Assembly (NCBI GenBank): GCA_002162875.1
Contig: MABA01000004.1
Location: forward strand, 558,001 to 622,000
Direction of reading: 5' to 3'
Length of the DNA stretch: 64,000 nt
Source of the DNA: Rhodobacterales bacterium 52_120_T64
GTDB taxonomy: Bacteria; Pseudomonadota; Alphaproteobacteria; Rhodobacterales; Rhodobacteraceae
The position numbers and the translations under genes are program-made. The notes beneath the pieces were generated by a model. That model saw only the letters and a list, made by a program, of their open reading frames with translations. It was not told where the DNA came from and searched no databases. Positions 48,955 through 62,566 of this stretch are shown piece after piece. The first letter of the stretch is position 1, and every line of letters begins with the position of its first letter.

Positions 48955-50271
48955 ATGTCAGGACCATTTAAGGCTGTGAACAGATCACTAGCCAAATTCT
49001 TGCCAGAGCAAACTCTGACCCTAAAGACACGCGTCGACCAACGAGAGTTGACATTCACCCCCTTCACGCGCCTTTTTCTACTAATAGGAACGACTTTGGC
49101 GCTCGGTTGGTTGGTGGTCGCGACAACCGCTACGATCTCCGGCAGCTTTGAGTCCGATAACGCGCAGGCCCGAAGCGATTCTCTGCAAGATGCTTATGAA
49201 TTGCGCCTTGCCGAACTTGCCGCTGAACGCGACGACTTCGGGCGCCGGACACAAGCCATGCAGGATAGATTCACGCTGGCATTACAACAGGTTTCTGCCC
49301 AGCAAGACGAATTGATAGAGGCGATGACCGTTCAAAACGAACAGGAAATCACTCTCTTTGCTTTGCAACGCAAATTGAACGGTGTTACATCTGAACGGAA
49401 TGTTGCACAGGCTGGGCTCGATGGATTGCAAGCTGAATTCGCCGCCAGTACCGAGGGCACCGGTCCACGCGAATCCACCGAGAACGAACTGAAAGTCACG
49501 GTTAACGCATTGAATACTGTGCTTGATGAAACCCTGCAAACACGCGACGCATCGATCGAGTATACTGAGTCTCTCGAATTACAAATCGAAGAAACTGCAC
49601 AGCGCATCAAGCTCGACGCCCAGCGGCGCGACCGCATGATAACCCAGCTTGAAGAGGCGGTGCTTATTTCATTCGGACCGCTGGAAACGATGCTCAAACG
49701 CACTGGCCTAGACGTTGACAGTATAGTTGCGAATGTCCGGCGAAATTATTCAGGTTCTGGTGGTCTGGGAATAGCATTAGACGAAGTTGCATTCAAAGGC
49801 ATGGACGCCCCCGATTTGCGTTTGGAAGCGTTGATGCGAGATCTCGACACCCTTCAAATATACAACATAACCTCTTCCAAGTTACCGTTGTCGATGCCGG
49901 TACACACAACGTTCAGGTATTCCAGCGGCTTCGGGATGCGAAACGGAAAACCACATAAAGGCGTGGATATGGCAGGGCCAACTGGCAGCCCAATTTATTC
50001 AACGGCCGATGGCGTTGTAATCTTTGCCGGATGGCAAAGTGGGTATGGCAACGTTGTGAAGATTCAGCATGAGTTCGGTTTTGTTACCGTTTATGCACAT
50101 CAAAACAAACTTCGCGTGACAAAAGGCCAGAGGGTCTCGCGTGGGGAAAGAATTGGTGATATGGGAAATACTGGTCGAAGCAGCGGCCCCCATCTTCACT
50201 ATGAAGTAGTTAAGAACGGCACCGCCGTTAACCCGATGAATTATATAAAGGCAGGACAAAATGTTTTCTAA
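48955..50271 (+). CDS. Membrane-anchored M23 (LytM-type) metallopeptidase with coiled coil
   Basis: 438 residues from the ATG at 48955; a TTG frame from 48868 is less likely. A cytoplasmic start is followed by one membrane helix (about residues 40-60), a periplasmic coiled coil (about 70-230) and a C-terminal M23 domain with zinc ligands in HKGVDMA and GPHLHYE. Such proteins cut peptide cross-links of peptidoglycan during growth or shape control. The stop overlaps the bactofilin start by 11 bases, a pairing seen in other bacteria where bactofilin localises the peptidase. Confidence 0.93.
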   Translation: MSGPFKAVNRSLAKFLPEQTLTLKTRVDQRELTFTPFTRLFLLIGTTLALGWLVVATTATISGSFESDNAQARSDSLQDAYELRLAELAAERDDFGRRTQAMQDRFTLALQQVSAQQDELIEAMTVQNEQEITLFALQRKLNGVTSERNVAQAGLDGLQAEFAASTEGTGPRESTENELKVTVNALNTVLDETLQTRDASIEYTESLELQIEETAQRIKLDAQRRDRMITQLEEAVLISFGPLETMLKRTGLDVDSIVANVRRNYSGSGGLGIALDEVAFKGMDAPDLRLEALMRDLDTLQIYNITSSKLPLSMPVHTTFRYSSGFGMRNGKPHKGVDMAGPTGSPIYSTADGVVIFAGWQSGYGNVVKIQHEFGFVTVYAHQNKLRVTKGQRVSRGERIGDMGNTGRSSGPHLHYEVVKNGTAVNPMNYIKAGQNVF

Positions 50272-50719
50272 ACCAAAATCAGACGAGTCAACAACTGGCG
50301 CAAAAACTGCGACTTCTGGTGCCGCACCAGCTAAACCAGCAGTGTCGACACCTTCTTCGTCACCAAAGCCAAAACCGGCACCATCAATCATTTCGTCAGA
50401 CCTGACGATTAAAGGCAACATCACCACAACTGGCGATGTGCAGGTTGAAGGAACGATTGACGGCGACATCCGCGCGCATCTTTTGACAGTCGGCGAAGGC
50501 GCCACGGTTAAAGGCGAAGTGATCGCCGACGACGTAGTGGTTAATGGCCGCGTTGTTGGCCGCCTGCGCGGCTTGAAAGTACGCCTGACAGCGACTGCAC
50601 GTGTTGAAGGTGACATCATCCACAAAACAATCGCAATCGAAAGCGGTGCGCATTTCGAGGGCACTGTTCAGCGCCAAGACGACCCACTTTCGGCTAAATC
50701 GACTAAACCCGTCGCATAA
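50261..50719 (+). CDS. Bactofilin-family cytoskeletal protein
   Basis: 152 residues: a flexible Pro/Ser/Lys-rich N-terminus (1-42), a right-handed beta-helix core (about 44-135, repeats such as GDVQVEGTIDGDIRA and GRVVGRLRG) and a short tail. Bactofilins polymerise without nucleotides and guide cell-wall enzymes. Co-translated with the upstream M23 peptidase; a terminator follows. Confidence 0.94.
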   Translation: MFSKPKSDESTTGAKTATSGAAPAKPAVSTPSSSPKPKPAPSIISSDLTIKGNITTTGDVQVEGTIDGDIRAHLLTVGEGATVKGEVIADDVVVNGRVVGRLRGLKVRLTATARVEGDIIHKTIAIESGAHFEGTVQRQDDPLSAKSTKPVA

Positions 50720-50741
50720 GTCCGAATTCTTGAATTTTAGG

Positions 50742-50769
50742 GGGTCTTGACGTGTTCGAGGCCCTTTTT
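50742..50769 (+). terminator. Terminator after the M23-bactofilin operon
   Basis: GGGTCTTGA (50742-50750) and TCGAGGCCC (50756-50764) pair with two G-T pairs and a 5-base loop, followed by TTTTTCTTT. Confidence 0.75.
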
Positions 50770-50803
50770 CTTTGCTAAATACACCGTTTACGAACCTTCC
50801 TGA

Positions 50804-50832
50804 TTGAAGTCGTATATGGTTATCGGTTATGC
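50804..50832 (+). promoter_or_regulatory. Possible gyrA promoter
   Basis: TTGAAG (50804-50809), 17-base spacer, TTATGC (50827-50832), about 45 bases before the gyrA ATG. No competing pair was seen after the bactofilin terminator. Confidence 0.35.
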
Positions 50833-50876
50833 TCCAGCACACAAGATATTGGTGTTTTAGCTGAAATGGCCCAAAT

Positions 50877-53603
50877 ATGACCGACGAGACAGAGACCCCG
50901 AAAAACGACGGCGAACAGCCGGATGATCGCTACGTTTACGGCGGGCCGAGTATCTCCATTGTAGACGAGATGAAAACGTCTTACCTCGATTATGCGATGA
51001 GCGTTATCGTGTCCCGCGCGATCCCGGATCTGCGCGATGGTCTAAAGCCGGTTCACCGCCGTATTTTGTACGCGATGTACGAATCTGGCAACACCTTCGA
51101 CAAATCCTATCGCAAATCCGCGCGTTCCGTCGGCGATACCATGGGTAAGTATCACCCGCATGGTGACAGCGCGATTTATGACGCGTTGGTACGTATGGCG
51201 CAGGATTTCTCAATGTCTCTGCCACTGCTCGATGGGCAAGGTAACTTTGGTTCCATGGACGGCGATAGGGCTGCCGCCATGCGGTATACCGAAGTGCGCA
51301 TGGCTAAAACCGCGAACTCGCTGCTGGCTGATATCGAAAAAGACACGGTGGATTTTCAGGATAACTACGATGGTAAAGATCGGGAACCGACGGTTCTGCC
51401 TTCACGGTATCCCAATATGCTGGTCAACGGCGCTGGCGGTATTGCCGTGGGCATGGCGACCAACATTCCGCCGCATAACCTTGGCGAAGTAATTGATGCA
51501 ACACAGGCGCTAATCGAACAGCCGGACCTCGATTCGATCCAGTTGATGGAATACATCCCTGCCCCCGATTTCCCAACTGGCGGGATTATTTTGGGCAATG
51601 CCGGTGCGCGTAAAGCCTATACCGAAGGGCGTGGCTCTGTTGTTACGCGTTCCAAAACGTCGGTCGAGGAAATTCGCAAAGACCGTTTCGCGATTGTCGT
51701 GCACGAAATTCCCTATCAGGTAAACAAAGCTACGATGATCGAAAAAATCGCGCATCTGGCTCGTGACAAAAAGATCGAAGGTATCGCGCACGTTCAAGAC
51801 GAATCTGACCGTTTCGGCGTGCGGGTTGTGATCGAATTGAAACGCGACGCAACGCCCGAAGTCGTTCTGAACCAGCTGTTCCGTTTTACGCCAATGCAAA
51901 CCTCGTTCGGTTGTAACATGCTGGCTTTAAATAGTGGTCGGCCAGAGCAACTGAATTTACGTAAATTCCTGACGTCCTTCATCGCGTTTCGCGAAGAAGT
52001 CGTCGCGCGGCGAACAGCGTTCGAGCTTCGTAAAGCCCGCGAGCGCAGCCATATCTTGTGTGGCTTGGCCGTAGCTGTTTCCAACGTCGATGAAATAGTT
52101 GCGACTATCCGCGCCTCGCAAGATCCAGCCGAGGCCCGTGCGAAATTGATGGACCGTCGCTGGCCCGCCCACGACATCGCCGAATACATCCAGTTGATTG
52201 ACGACCCAAGCCATAAAATCAACGACGACGGTACCTATTACCTGTCCGAAATTCAGGCCCGCGCCATTCTGGAACTACGCCTGCAACGCCTGACAGCCAT
52301 GGGTGTGCGCGAAGTTACGGATGAACTGCAAGTTTTGGCCGGAAAGATCACCGATTACCTCGACATCCTTCGTTCCCGCGAACGGATCATGGAGATTATT
52401 TCGACCGAACTGGCTGAAGTAAAAGAGATGTTTGCCGTTCCTCGCCGTTCCCAAATCATTGATTTCACCGGTGATATGGACGACGAAGACTTGATCGAGT
52501 CCGAGGATATGGTCGTGACCGTAACCAGCTCCGGTTACATCAAGCGCACTATGATCGACGAATTTCGCAGCCAGAAACGTGGCGGCAAGGGTACGCAAGG
52601 GATGAACACTAAAGACGAAGATTTCGTCACACAGTTGTTCATTGCCAATACGCACACGCCACTGTTGTTCTTCACAACAGATGGGATCGTTTATAAACTG
52701 AAAACATGGCGCCTTCCTCCGGGTGGCCGAAACGCGCGCGGTAAAGCAATCGTTAACATTCTACCGATCCCGCAAGATGCACAGATCGCTGCCATTATGC
52801 CCGTAGATGTGCCCGAGGAAGAATGGGACAATCTGCAAATCGTGTTCTCGACTTCTACAGGCGGCGTGCGTCGTAACGCGTTGTCCGATTTCACCAATGT
52901 TAAGTCGAATGGCAAAATCGCCATGAAGTTGACCGACGGCATGCGCCTGATCGATGCTCGCATTTGTCACGAGGAAAACGACTTCTTGCTGACGACCAAA
53001 CTGGGCAAAGCTATCCGCTTCCCTGTAACGGACGTTCGCATATTTAAGGGTCGCGATTCCACAGGTGTCCGTGGTATCAGACTGGCCGACGGAGACGAGG
53101 TCGTCTCCATGTCTATTCTACGGCACGTCGATGCCACACCGGATGAACGTAACGCCTATTTCAAAATGCGCCGTGCTGTAACGGGTGAAGAAGGCGGCGA
53201 GATTGACATCGTTGATACGTCCATTTCGACAGAACGCTACGCCGAGCTGTCCGCTTTGGAAGAATGGATCCTGACCATCACATCTGGTGGCTACGGAAAA
53301 CGTTCGTCCGCCCACGAATACCGTGTTTCTGGCCGTGGCGGCCAAGGTATCGCCGCAGCAAATCTGGGACGACGCGGCGACACGATCGTGGCCTCCTTCC
53401 CAGTGGACGAAGAAGACCAGATCATGCTGGCAACGAGCACGGGGCAAAGCATCCGCTGTCCTGTTTCAGGCATATCACGGCAGGGTCGCGGATCTTCGGG
53501 TGTGACGGTATTTAAGGTTGCCAACAAAGAATCCGTTGTTTCCGTCGCATGGATCGCTGATCAAGGTGATGATACGGAAGACGCCGAGGTTATCGAAGAA
53601 TAA
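50877..53603 (+). CDS. gyrA: DNA gyrase subunit A
   Basis: 908 residues. Breakage-reunion subunit that introduces negative supercoils with GyrB. The quinolone-sensitivity region [17 protein letters not shown] keeps the Ser and Asp of the sensitive form; the catalytic Tyr is in [10 protein letters not shown]. The C-terminal beta-pinwheel carries the GyrA box as QKRGGKG. No strong ribosome site precedes the ATG. Confidence 0.98.
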   Translation: MTDETETPKNDGEQPDDRYVYGGPSISIVDEMKTSYLDYAMSVIVSRAIPDLRDGLKPVHRRILYAMYESGNTFDKSYRKSARSVGDTMGKYHPHGDSAIYDALVRMAQDFSMSLPLLDGQGNFGSMDGDRAAAMRYTEVRMAKTANSLLADIEKDTVDFQDNYDGKDREPTVLPSRYPNMLVNGAGGIAVGMATNIPPHNLGEVIDATQALIEQPDLDSIQLMEYIPAPDFPTGGIILGNAGARKAYTEGRGSVVTRSKTSVEEIRKDRFAIVVHEIPYQVNKATMIEKIAHLARDKKIEGIAHVQDESDRFGVRVVIELKRDATPEVVLNQLFRFTPMQTSFGCNMLALNSGRPEQLNLRKFLTSFIAFREEVVARRTAFELRKARERSHILCGLAVAVSNVDEIVATIRASQDPAEARAKLMDRRWPAHDIAEYIQLIDDPSHKINDDGTYYLSEIQARAILELRLQRLTAMGVREVTDELQVLAGKITDYLDILRSRERIMEIISTELAEVKEMFAVPRRSQIIDFTGDMDDEDLIESEDMVVTVTSSGYIKRTMIDEFRSQKRGGKGTQGMNTKDEDFVTQLFIANTHTPLLFFTTDGIVYKLKTWRLPPGGRNARGKAIVNILPIPQDAQIAAIMPVDVPEEEWDNLQIVFSTSTGGVRRNALSDFTNVKSNGKIAMKLTDGMRLIDARICHEENDFLLTTKLGKAIRFPVTDVRIFKGRDSTGVRGIRLADGDEVVSMSILRHVDATPDERNAYFKMRRAVTGEEGGEIDIVDTSISTERYAELSALEEWILTITSGGYGKRSSAHEYRVSGRGGQGIAAANLGRRGDTIVASFPVDEEDQIMLATSTGQSIRCPVSGISRQGRGSSGVTVFKVANKESVVSVAWIADQGDDTEDAEVIEE

Positions 53604-53608
53604 AATCA

Positions 53609-53636
53609 GGGGCTGTATCGTGCAGCCCCTTTTCTT
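53609..53636 (+). terminator. Terminator of gyrA
   Basis: GGGGCTG (53609-53615) and CAGCCCC (53623-53629), 7-base loop, then TTTTCTTTT. Five bases after the gyrA stop. Confidence 0.9.
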
Positions 53637-53655
53637 TTGTCTACGCCTGCCCTAA

Positions 53656-55008
53656 ATGCCCTCTATGACAAACCCTATTCATATCATCGGCGGCGGAATG
53701 GCCGGATCCGAGGCCGCATGGCAAATCGCGCAAATGGGCGTGCCTGCCATCATCCACGAAATGCGCCCGAACGTTGAAACCTTCGCGCATCAAACCCAAA
53801 ATCTGGCGGAACTGGTGTGCTCAAACTCCTTCCGGTCTGACGATGATGAAGCAAACGCTGTTGGCCTGCTTCACTGGGAAATGCGCCAAGCTGGTGGTCT
53901 GATAATCGAGATGGGCGATGCAAATTCCGTGCCCGCAGGCAGCGCACTAGCCGTTGACCGCGACGCTTTTTCCGAAGCTGTAACGGCACGTATTGAAGCC
54001 CACCCACTGATTACGGTCGAGCGTGGCGAAGTTGCGGGCATACCGCCGAAAGAATGGGACAGCGTCATTATTGCGACAGGCCCTTTAACCTCCGTTGCAC
54101 TGGCCGAGGCCGTTCGCGACTTAACCGACGAAACCTCTCTCGCATTTTTCGACGCAATCGCCCCGATTATTTATGCCGAGAGCATAAATATGGAAAAGGC
54201 GTGGCTGCAATCCCGATACGACAAGGGCGATACTGAAGAAGAACGCACCGCCTATATCAATTGCCCGATGGACGAGGAACAGTATAACGCCTTCATTGAC
54301 GCGCTTCTGGCCGCAGAAAAAACCGAGTTCAAAGATTGGGAAAAAGACACACCCTACTTCGACGGTTGCCTACCAATCGAAGTTATGGCGGAACGCGGAC
54401 GCGAAACATTACGCTTCGGTCCGATGAAACCAGTTGGCCTTACCAACCCGCATCAGCCACAAATCAAAGCTCATGCAGTTGTTCAACTTCGCCGCGATAA
54501 CGCACTGGGAACACTGTATAATATCGTTGGTTTCCAGACAAAAATGAAGTATGGGGCACAGGCCGAAGTCTTCAAAATGATCTCTGGACTTGAGGACGCA
54601 GAATTCGCACGGCTTGGTGGCATACATCGCAATACCTTCATCAACTCCCCTCGCCTGTTAGACGATCAAATGCGCCTAAAGGCCATGCCGCGTTTGCGTT
54701 TCGCCGGGCAAATCACAGGCGTTGAAGGGTATGTTGAAAGCACCGCAATGGGCCTTCTCGCAGGTCGAATGGCTGCAAGCGAGCGGTTGGGAAAATCCAT
54801 AACAGCCCCTCCGAATACCACCGCCATGGGCGCATTGATTAGCCACATAACCGGTGGTGCCGCGGCAAAAACGTTCCAGCCGATGAACGTAAACTTCGGA
54901 CTGTTCCCGCTGGTTGACGGCGTAAAAGGGGGCCGCCGCAACCGCCCTGCGCGTTATAAAGCATACACCGACCGCGCTAAAGCAGACTGGAACGCATGGC
55001 TCACATAG
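53656..55008 (+). CDS. trmFO: Folate/FAD-dependent tRNA (uracil-54)-C5-methyltransferase TrmFO
   Basis: 450 residues. It methylates U54 of tRNA with methylene-tetrahydrofolate and FADH2. FAD motif [14 protein letters not shown] at the start, then [12 protein letters not shown] with the family cysteine, and [17 protein letters not shown] near the C-terminus. A second ATG at 53665 may be the true start. Overlaps gluQ by 13 bases. Confidence 0.96.
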   Translation: MPSMTNPIHIIGGGMAGSEAAWQIAQMGVPAIIHEMRPNVETFAHQTQNLAELVCSNSFRSDDDEANAVGLLHWEMRQAGGLIIEMGDANSVPAGSALAVDRDAFSEAVTARIEAHPLITVERGEVAGIPPKEWDSVIIATGPLTSVALAEAVRDLTDETSLAFFDAIAPIIYAESINMEKAWLQSRYDKGDTEEERTAYINCPMDEEQYNAFIDALLAAEKTEFKDWEKDTPYFDGCLPIEVMAERGRETLRFGPMKPVGLTNPHQPQIKAHAVVQLRRDNALGTLYNIVGFQTKMKYGAQAEVFKMISGLEDAEFARLGGIHRNTFINSPRLLDDQMRLKAMPRLRFAGQITGVEGYVESTAMGLLAGRMAASERLGKSITAPPNTTAMGALISHITGGAAAKTFQPMNVNFGLFPLVDGVKGGRRNRPARYKAYTDRAKADWNAWLT

Positions 55009-55847
55009 AACGTTTTGCGCCTTCACCGACAGGATATCTACACCTTGGCCATGCGTTTTCGGCGCTAACCGCATGGAAACAGGCGCAGACTACTGGCGGA
55101 ACGTTCTTGCTGCGAATCGAAGATACCGATCGCACGCGTGTACGCCCAGAATATGAACAAGCGATTTATGATGACCTCCACTGGCTTGGCCTAAACTGGC
55201 CGAGCCCTGTTTTGCGCCAATCAGACAATGTGGAGTCTTATCAAACTGCGTTAAACTTTCTTAACCACTCGGGCCTTACCTACGCTTGTGAATGTACACG
55301 AAGCGTTATTAAAATGGCCCAATCATTGCCCACATATGGGCCCGATGGGCTGGTATATCCCGGTACCTGCCGCGACAAAAAACTAGCCGACACCAAAGAT
55401 ACGGCCATCCGCCTGAATATGGCAAAGGCCATCGAACTTCTTGGAGGTGGTGACGGTGTTAACCATCTATCATTCACTGATATTAGCGACGGAAATTGTG
55501 AACATTTCCTTAATGCGGACCGCCTCCTGTCCGAATGTGGCGATATTGTTCTTGCCCGCCGAGACACCGGGGTGGCTTACCACCTCGCCGTTGTCGTGGA
55601 CGACGCGGCCCAAAACGTAACCCATGTAACACGCGGCCAAGACCTGTTCGAAGCCACCCAGATTCATCGCGTTCTGCAGGCGCTTCTGGGATTACCGACA
55701 CCAATATATCGCCACCACCGCTTGATACTTGACGAAAACGGAAAACGCTTGGCTAAACGGGACGATTCACGTGCAATCCGAAAATACCGCGAAGACGGCC
55801 TAAAACCACAGGATATTCGTGAAATGGTTGGCTTAGGCGATAGGTGA
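54996..55847 (+). CDS. gluQ: Glutamyl-Q tRNA(Asp) synthetase
   Basis: 283 residues, a shortened glutamyl-tRNA synthetase without the anticodon-binding domain. It attaches glutamate to queuosine 34 of tRNA-Asp. HIGH-type motif [13 protein letters not shown] (8-20), zinc ligands in YACECTRS and YPGTCRDK, and a KMSKS-type LAKRDDS. Its substrate tRNA-Asp is encoded twice in this window. Convergent with hisI (15-base overlap). Confidence 0.96.
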   Translation: MAHIERFAPSPTGYLHLGHAFSALTAWKQAQTTGGTFLLRIEDTDRTRVRPEYEQAIYDDLHWLGLNWPSPVLRQSDNVESYQTALNFLNHSGLTYACECTRSVIKMAQSLPTYGPDGLVYPGTCRDKKLADTKDTAIRLNMAKAIELLGGGDGVNHLSFTDISDGNCEHFLNADRLLSECGDIVLARRDTGVAYHLAVVVDDAAQNVTHVTRGQDLFEATQIHRVLQALLGLPTPIYRHHRLILDENGKRLAKRDDSRAIRKYREDGLKPQDIREMVGLGDR

Positions 55848-56192
55848 CGTCAGCTCAACCTCGTCACCGTCGCGCACTGCTGTGTAAAAACAACTGCGGC
55901 GATTAGTATGGCATGCGGGACCAGTCTGACGCACAACCATTAACAAACAGTCACGATCACAATCGACGCGCAAATCAACCAATTCTTGAATGTGCCCAGA
56001 TGTTTCGCCTTTACGCCAATAATTCTCTCGCGAACGCGACCAATAGGTCACACGGCCAGTCTTCAGAGTCTCGGCAACACTTTCTGAATTCATCCAGGCC
56101 ATCATCAAAACTTCTCCAGATTCGTCTTGAGCGATCGCCGGAATCAACCCCGCGTCATTATATTTCAAAGAAGTGACATCAAATTTCGACAT
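55833..56192 (-). CDS. hisI: Phosphoribosyl-AMP cyclohydrolase
   Basis: 119 residues, the stand-alone HisI form. It opens the adenine ring of PR-AMP in histidine synthesis. Metal-binding aspartates and cysteines are in VDCDRDCLL and [12 protein letters not shown]. No other his genes are nearby. Confidence 0.96.
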   Translation of the reverse strand: MSKFDVTSLKYNDAGLIPAIAQDESGEVLMMAWMNSESVAETLKTGRVTYWSRSRENYWRKGETSGHIQELVDLRVDCDRDCLLMVVRQTGPACHTNRRSCFYTAVRDGDEVELTSPIA

Positions 56193-56271
56193 TTCTTAAC
56201 CTTTCAGGTTTTCATCCAGCTCATCCCACCCTATCTAATTCGGAGTAACCTAAAAGCAAAGGGCGTTGGTG

Positions 56272-56739
56272 GTGAGCAATTCAGATCTAATCAACTTATA
56301 TTCTCAACGAATTCTAGCGTTGGCCGCGATGATCCCTCATACGGATCGTTTGAACGCCCCTGACGCAACGTCCAAGAAGCGTTCTCCGCTGTGTGGCTCG
56401 AACATTGAGGTGGATCTGAACGTAGCAGACGGTAAAGTCAGTGATTTTGGCCAAGACGTGAAAGCGTGCGCACTTGGTCAGGCTGCAGCATCGGTTATTG
56501 GCGCCAACATCATTGGCTGCACATACAGTGAACTCCAGCAAGCACGCGATCAATTGTATGCAATGCTGAAGTCCGATGCTCCATTTCCGGACGCCCCGTT
56601 TGACGATCTGGAAGTATTGTTGCCCGCCAAAGAATATAAAAACCGCCACGCCTCAATTATGCTTTGCATCGATGCGTCTTTGGAAGCATTCGAAAATGCA
56701 CAAAAAAACGCCGCGACCCCGGAGGGCGCGGCAAAGTAA
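56272..56739 (+). CDS. NifU/IscU-like iron-sulfur scaffold protein
   Basis: 155 residues from a GTG at 56272 (TTG and GTG codons at 56266 and 56269 are alternatives). The three scaffold cysteines appear as SPLCGSNIEV, VKACALGQAA and a Cys in NIIGCTYSE, with spacing close to the IscU/NifU N-terminal domain. The Rhodobacteraceae form often sits beside hisI, as here. The last codons form the stem of a terminator acting on the opposite strand. A weaker hairpin follows on the plus strand (56755-56769). Confidence 0.87.
   Translation: MSNSDLINLYSQRILALAAMIPHTDRLNAPDATSKKRSPLCGSNIEVDLNVADGKVSDFGQDVKACALGQAAASVIGANIIGCTYSELQQARDQLYAMLKSDAPFPDAPFDDLEVLLPAKEYKNRHASIMLCIDASLEAFENAQKNAATPEGAAK
56702..56732 (-). 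terminator. Intrinsic terminator for the LexA-box small gene, inside the NifU-like gene
   Basis: GCCGCG (56710-56715) and CGCGGC (56727-56732) form a stem; read on the minus strand the hairpin is followed by GTTTTTTT (56709-56702). It lies about 90 bases after the stop of the 40-residue gene and within the coding 3' end of the convergent gene. Confidence 0.75.
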
Positions 56740-56820
56740 GGCGAAATACGAGCCTGAATACATCAGGTTTCAGAACATCCGAGGCTAAAAGGATTCTGAC
56801 TACTCGCAAATCACAGGCGA

Positions 56821-56943
56821 TTAAGTAATGGCAGGCAAACAAAACCCTGCAATGATGATAACGAAAACCGCTGCCAGCCCGAGGGCGTCTTCGATCAAAG
56901 TCCGCGGCGCCATTGCCGAAACATTTTTGATAATAGCATCCAT
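56821..56943 (-). CDS. 40-residue single-helix membrane protein with a LexA box upstream
   Basis: A small gene on the minus strand, ATG at 56943, nine bases after GAGG; an in-frame ATG at 56952 is directly against the ribosome site and less likely. The product begins MDAIIKNVSAMAPRTLIED and has one hydrophobic helix (about residues 20-38) with a single Cys near the end. A GTTC-N7-GTTC box, a TTGACA -35 and a minus-strand terminator frame it, so it is a complete transcription unit after recG. I do not know the family. Caulobacter SidA, a 29-residue SOS-induced division inhibitor, is a possible analogue by size, topology and control, not by sequence. Confidence 0.72.
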   Translation of the reverse strand: MDAIIKNVSAMAPRTLIEDALGLAAVFVIIIAGFCLPAIT

Positions 56944-57006
56944 AAAAGTCATCCTCGCAGGTTTGTTCTCATGTGTTGCTTGTATGTTCTCTTTTTATTC
57001 TCATTC

Positions 57007-57027
57007 TGTCAAGAACAAATTAAGAAC
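57007..57027 (-). promoter_or_regulatory. LexA box and -35 element of the small SOS-type gene
   Basis: Minus strand GTTC (57027-57024), seven bases, GTTC (57016-57013), the direct-repeat LexA site known from Rhodobacter. It abuts a perfect TTGACA at 57012-57007, so bound LexA would block polymerase. The -10 is poor (around 56984-56989); a partial second site (GAAC-N7-CAAC) overlaps it. Confidence 0.7.
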
Positions 57028-57055
57028 TTTATGCAAGATGCCTAAATATGGTGAT

Positions 57056-59149
<2,094 letters not shown>

Positions 59150-59180
59150 ATTCCTATTTCACGCGAGATTCTTGTTATGA

Positions 59181-61331
<2,151 letters not shown>

Positions 61332-61356
61332 CTAGCAGGCGTACGTCCAGCAGGTA

Positions 61357-62064
61357 TTATACCGCTATTTTGTGCTCCAATGGCATTTCAGCTGGATTTC
61401 GAAGAACATAGCCACGCCCCCAGACGGTTTCTATATAATTTTCTCCGTCCATGTTATTCGACAGTTTTTTGCGTAGCTTGCAGATAAAAACATCAATAAT
61501 TTTCAACTCCGGCTCATCCATTCCACCGTACAAATGGTTAAGGAACATCTCTTTCGTTAGCGTCGTTCCTTTACGCAGCGACAGAAGCTCCAGCATTTGG
61601 TATTCTTTGCCCGTTAGGTGCATAGGTTCATTATCGATCAAGACCGTTTTTGCGTCGAGGTTGACTTTTATACGACCTGTTTCGATAACCGATTGTGCAT
61701 GCCCTTTGGATCGGCGAACAATTGCATGGATGCGTGCTACCAACTCTTCGCGATGGAATGGTTTTGTTAGATAATCATCGGCACCACTTCCGAAGCCTTT
61801 GATTTTACTTTCGGGGTCGTCCATACCTGACAGAATAAGTATTGGTGTATCAATTTTCGCCAATCTCAGTTGTCTTAGTACTTCATGCCCGTTCATATCG
61901 GGTAGATTCAAATCCAGCAGCATAATGTCGTAATCGTACAGTTTCGCGAGATCGATCCCCTCCTCGCCCAAGTCTGTCGCGTAGACATTCAAATTCGCGC
62001 TAGCGAGCATCATTTCGATACTTTTGGATGTTGTTGGATCATCTTCTACTAACAAAACACGCAT
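61357..62064 (-). CDS. ctrA: Cell-cycle response regulator CtrA
   Basis: 235 residues from MRVLLVEDD at 62064; a frame extended to 62094 is less likely. Receiver domain with acidic pocket (EDD at 7-9) and phospho-acceptor Asp51 in [13 protein letters not shown], then an OmpR-type winged helix with [17 protein letters not shown] and the recognition segment [13 protein letters not shown]. Master regulator of the alphaproteobacterial cell cycle; in Rhodobacteraceae it mainly controls motility, gene transfer agent and related functions. A near-consensus CtrA site lies 62-76 bases upstream, suggesting autoregulation. Confidence 0.97.
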   Translation of the reverse strand: MRVLLVEDDPTTSKSIEMMLASANLNVYATDLGEEGIDLAKLYDYDIMLLDLNLPDMNGHEVLRQLRLAKIDTPILILSGMDDPESKIKGFGSGADDYLTKPFHREELVARIHAIVRRSKGHAQSVIETGRIKVNLDAKTVLIDNEPMHLTGKEYQMLELLSLRKGTTLTKEMFLNHLYGGMDEPELKIIDVFICKLRKKLSNNMDGENYIETVWGRGYVLRNPAEMPLEHKIAV

Positions 62065-62125
62065 ACACAAATTTCCTTCTATAAAGCAGCCCATGTCGAT
62101 CCTTCACACTATATTAGTAAAAAGG

Positions 62126-62140
62126 TTAACCAGAGGTTAC
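62126..62140. promoter_or_regulatory. CtrA-type site upstream of ctrA
   Basis: TTAA-CCAGAGG-TTAC at 62126-62140, one base from the full TTAA-N7-TTAA consensus. A TAATAT (62116-62111, minus strand) placed 18 bases after GTAACC (62140-62135) could be the ctrA -10, putting the box over the -35 and spacer. Confidence 0.55.
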
Positions 62141-62167
62141 CAACTTCAGGTTGAATGTAAACTCCCC

Positions 62168-62446
62168 CTAAGGTTGTCTATACTTTTTTAGATGCGTTAC
62201 ACGCAGCCCGCTACGTCCATGGTCCAGCATCGCGGATTGCCACAAAAGGTATTCTTCTTCCGACAAGTTATACATCTCACAAGCCTCTTCCAGACTCAGC
62301 AAACCAGACGTAACAGCCAGAACAACTTTAACTTTATGTCGGATCACCCACCTCGTCGTCGATTTTGGTGGCAAATCCCCGCGGGTTAAAACGGAGCCAT
62401 CCGGCAGTCTAACAGAACACGGTCCCTCATTTTTTTTGATAAGCAT
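62168..62446 (-). CDS. sciP: SciP-like CtrA inhibitory protein (DUF1153)
   Basis: 92 residues from the ATG at 62446. Motifs of DUF1153: VRLPDGSVLTRGDLPP, then RWVIRHKVKVVLAV and LSLEEACEMYNLSEEEYLLW, ending GLRVTHLKKYRQ; the HTH recognises DNA or CtrA. In Caulobacter SciP represses CtrA-activated genes late in the cycle. Here it lies directly upstream of ctrA on the same strand (103 bases), which would link activator and antagonist. Confidence 0.93.
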   Translation of the reverse strand: MLIKKNEGPCSVRLPDGSVLTRGDLPPKSTTRWVIRHKVKVVLAVTSGLLSLEEACEMYNLSEEEYLLWQSAMLDHGRSGLRVTHLKKYRQP

Positions 62447-62491
62447 ATCACTCTCTTTCCAATTACCCGTGGTCAGCATCGGATCCGCAAG

Positions 62492-62506
62492 TTAATCAGA
62501 GGTAAA
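62492..62506. promoter_or_regulatory. CtrA-like site between sciP and mnmA
   Basis: TTAA-TCAGAGG-TAAA at 62492-62506, two bases off the consensus and sharing TTAA-y-CAGAGGT with the site before ctrA. It lies 46 bases before sciP and could act on sciP, mnmA or both. Confidence 0.45.
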
Positions 62507-62566
62507 TCCGCCCCTTGTTAGTGTTTACATTTTTATTATATAGCAACCTATCTAACAGGAGCCTCC

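Noticed and set aside
49999-50664. A 221-residue minus-strand frame opposite the M23/bactofilin genes
   Set aside because: Ala/Thr/Pro-rich antisense product of the bactofilin repeats; both plus-strand genes are clear.
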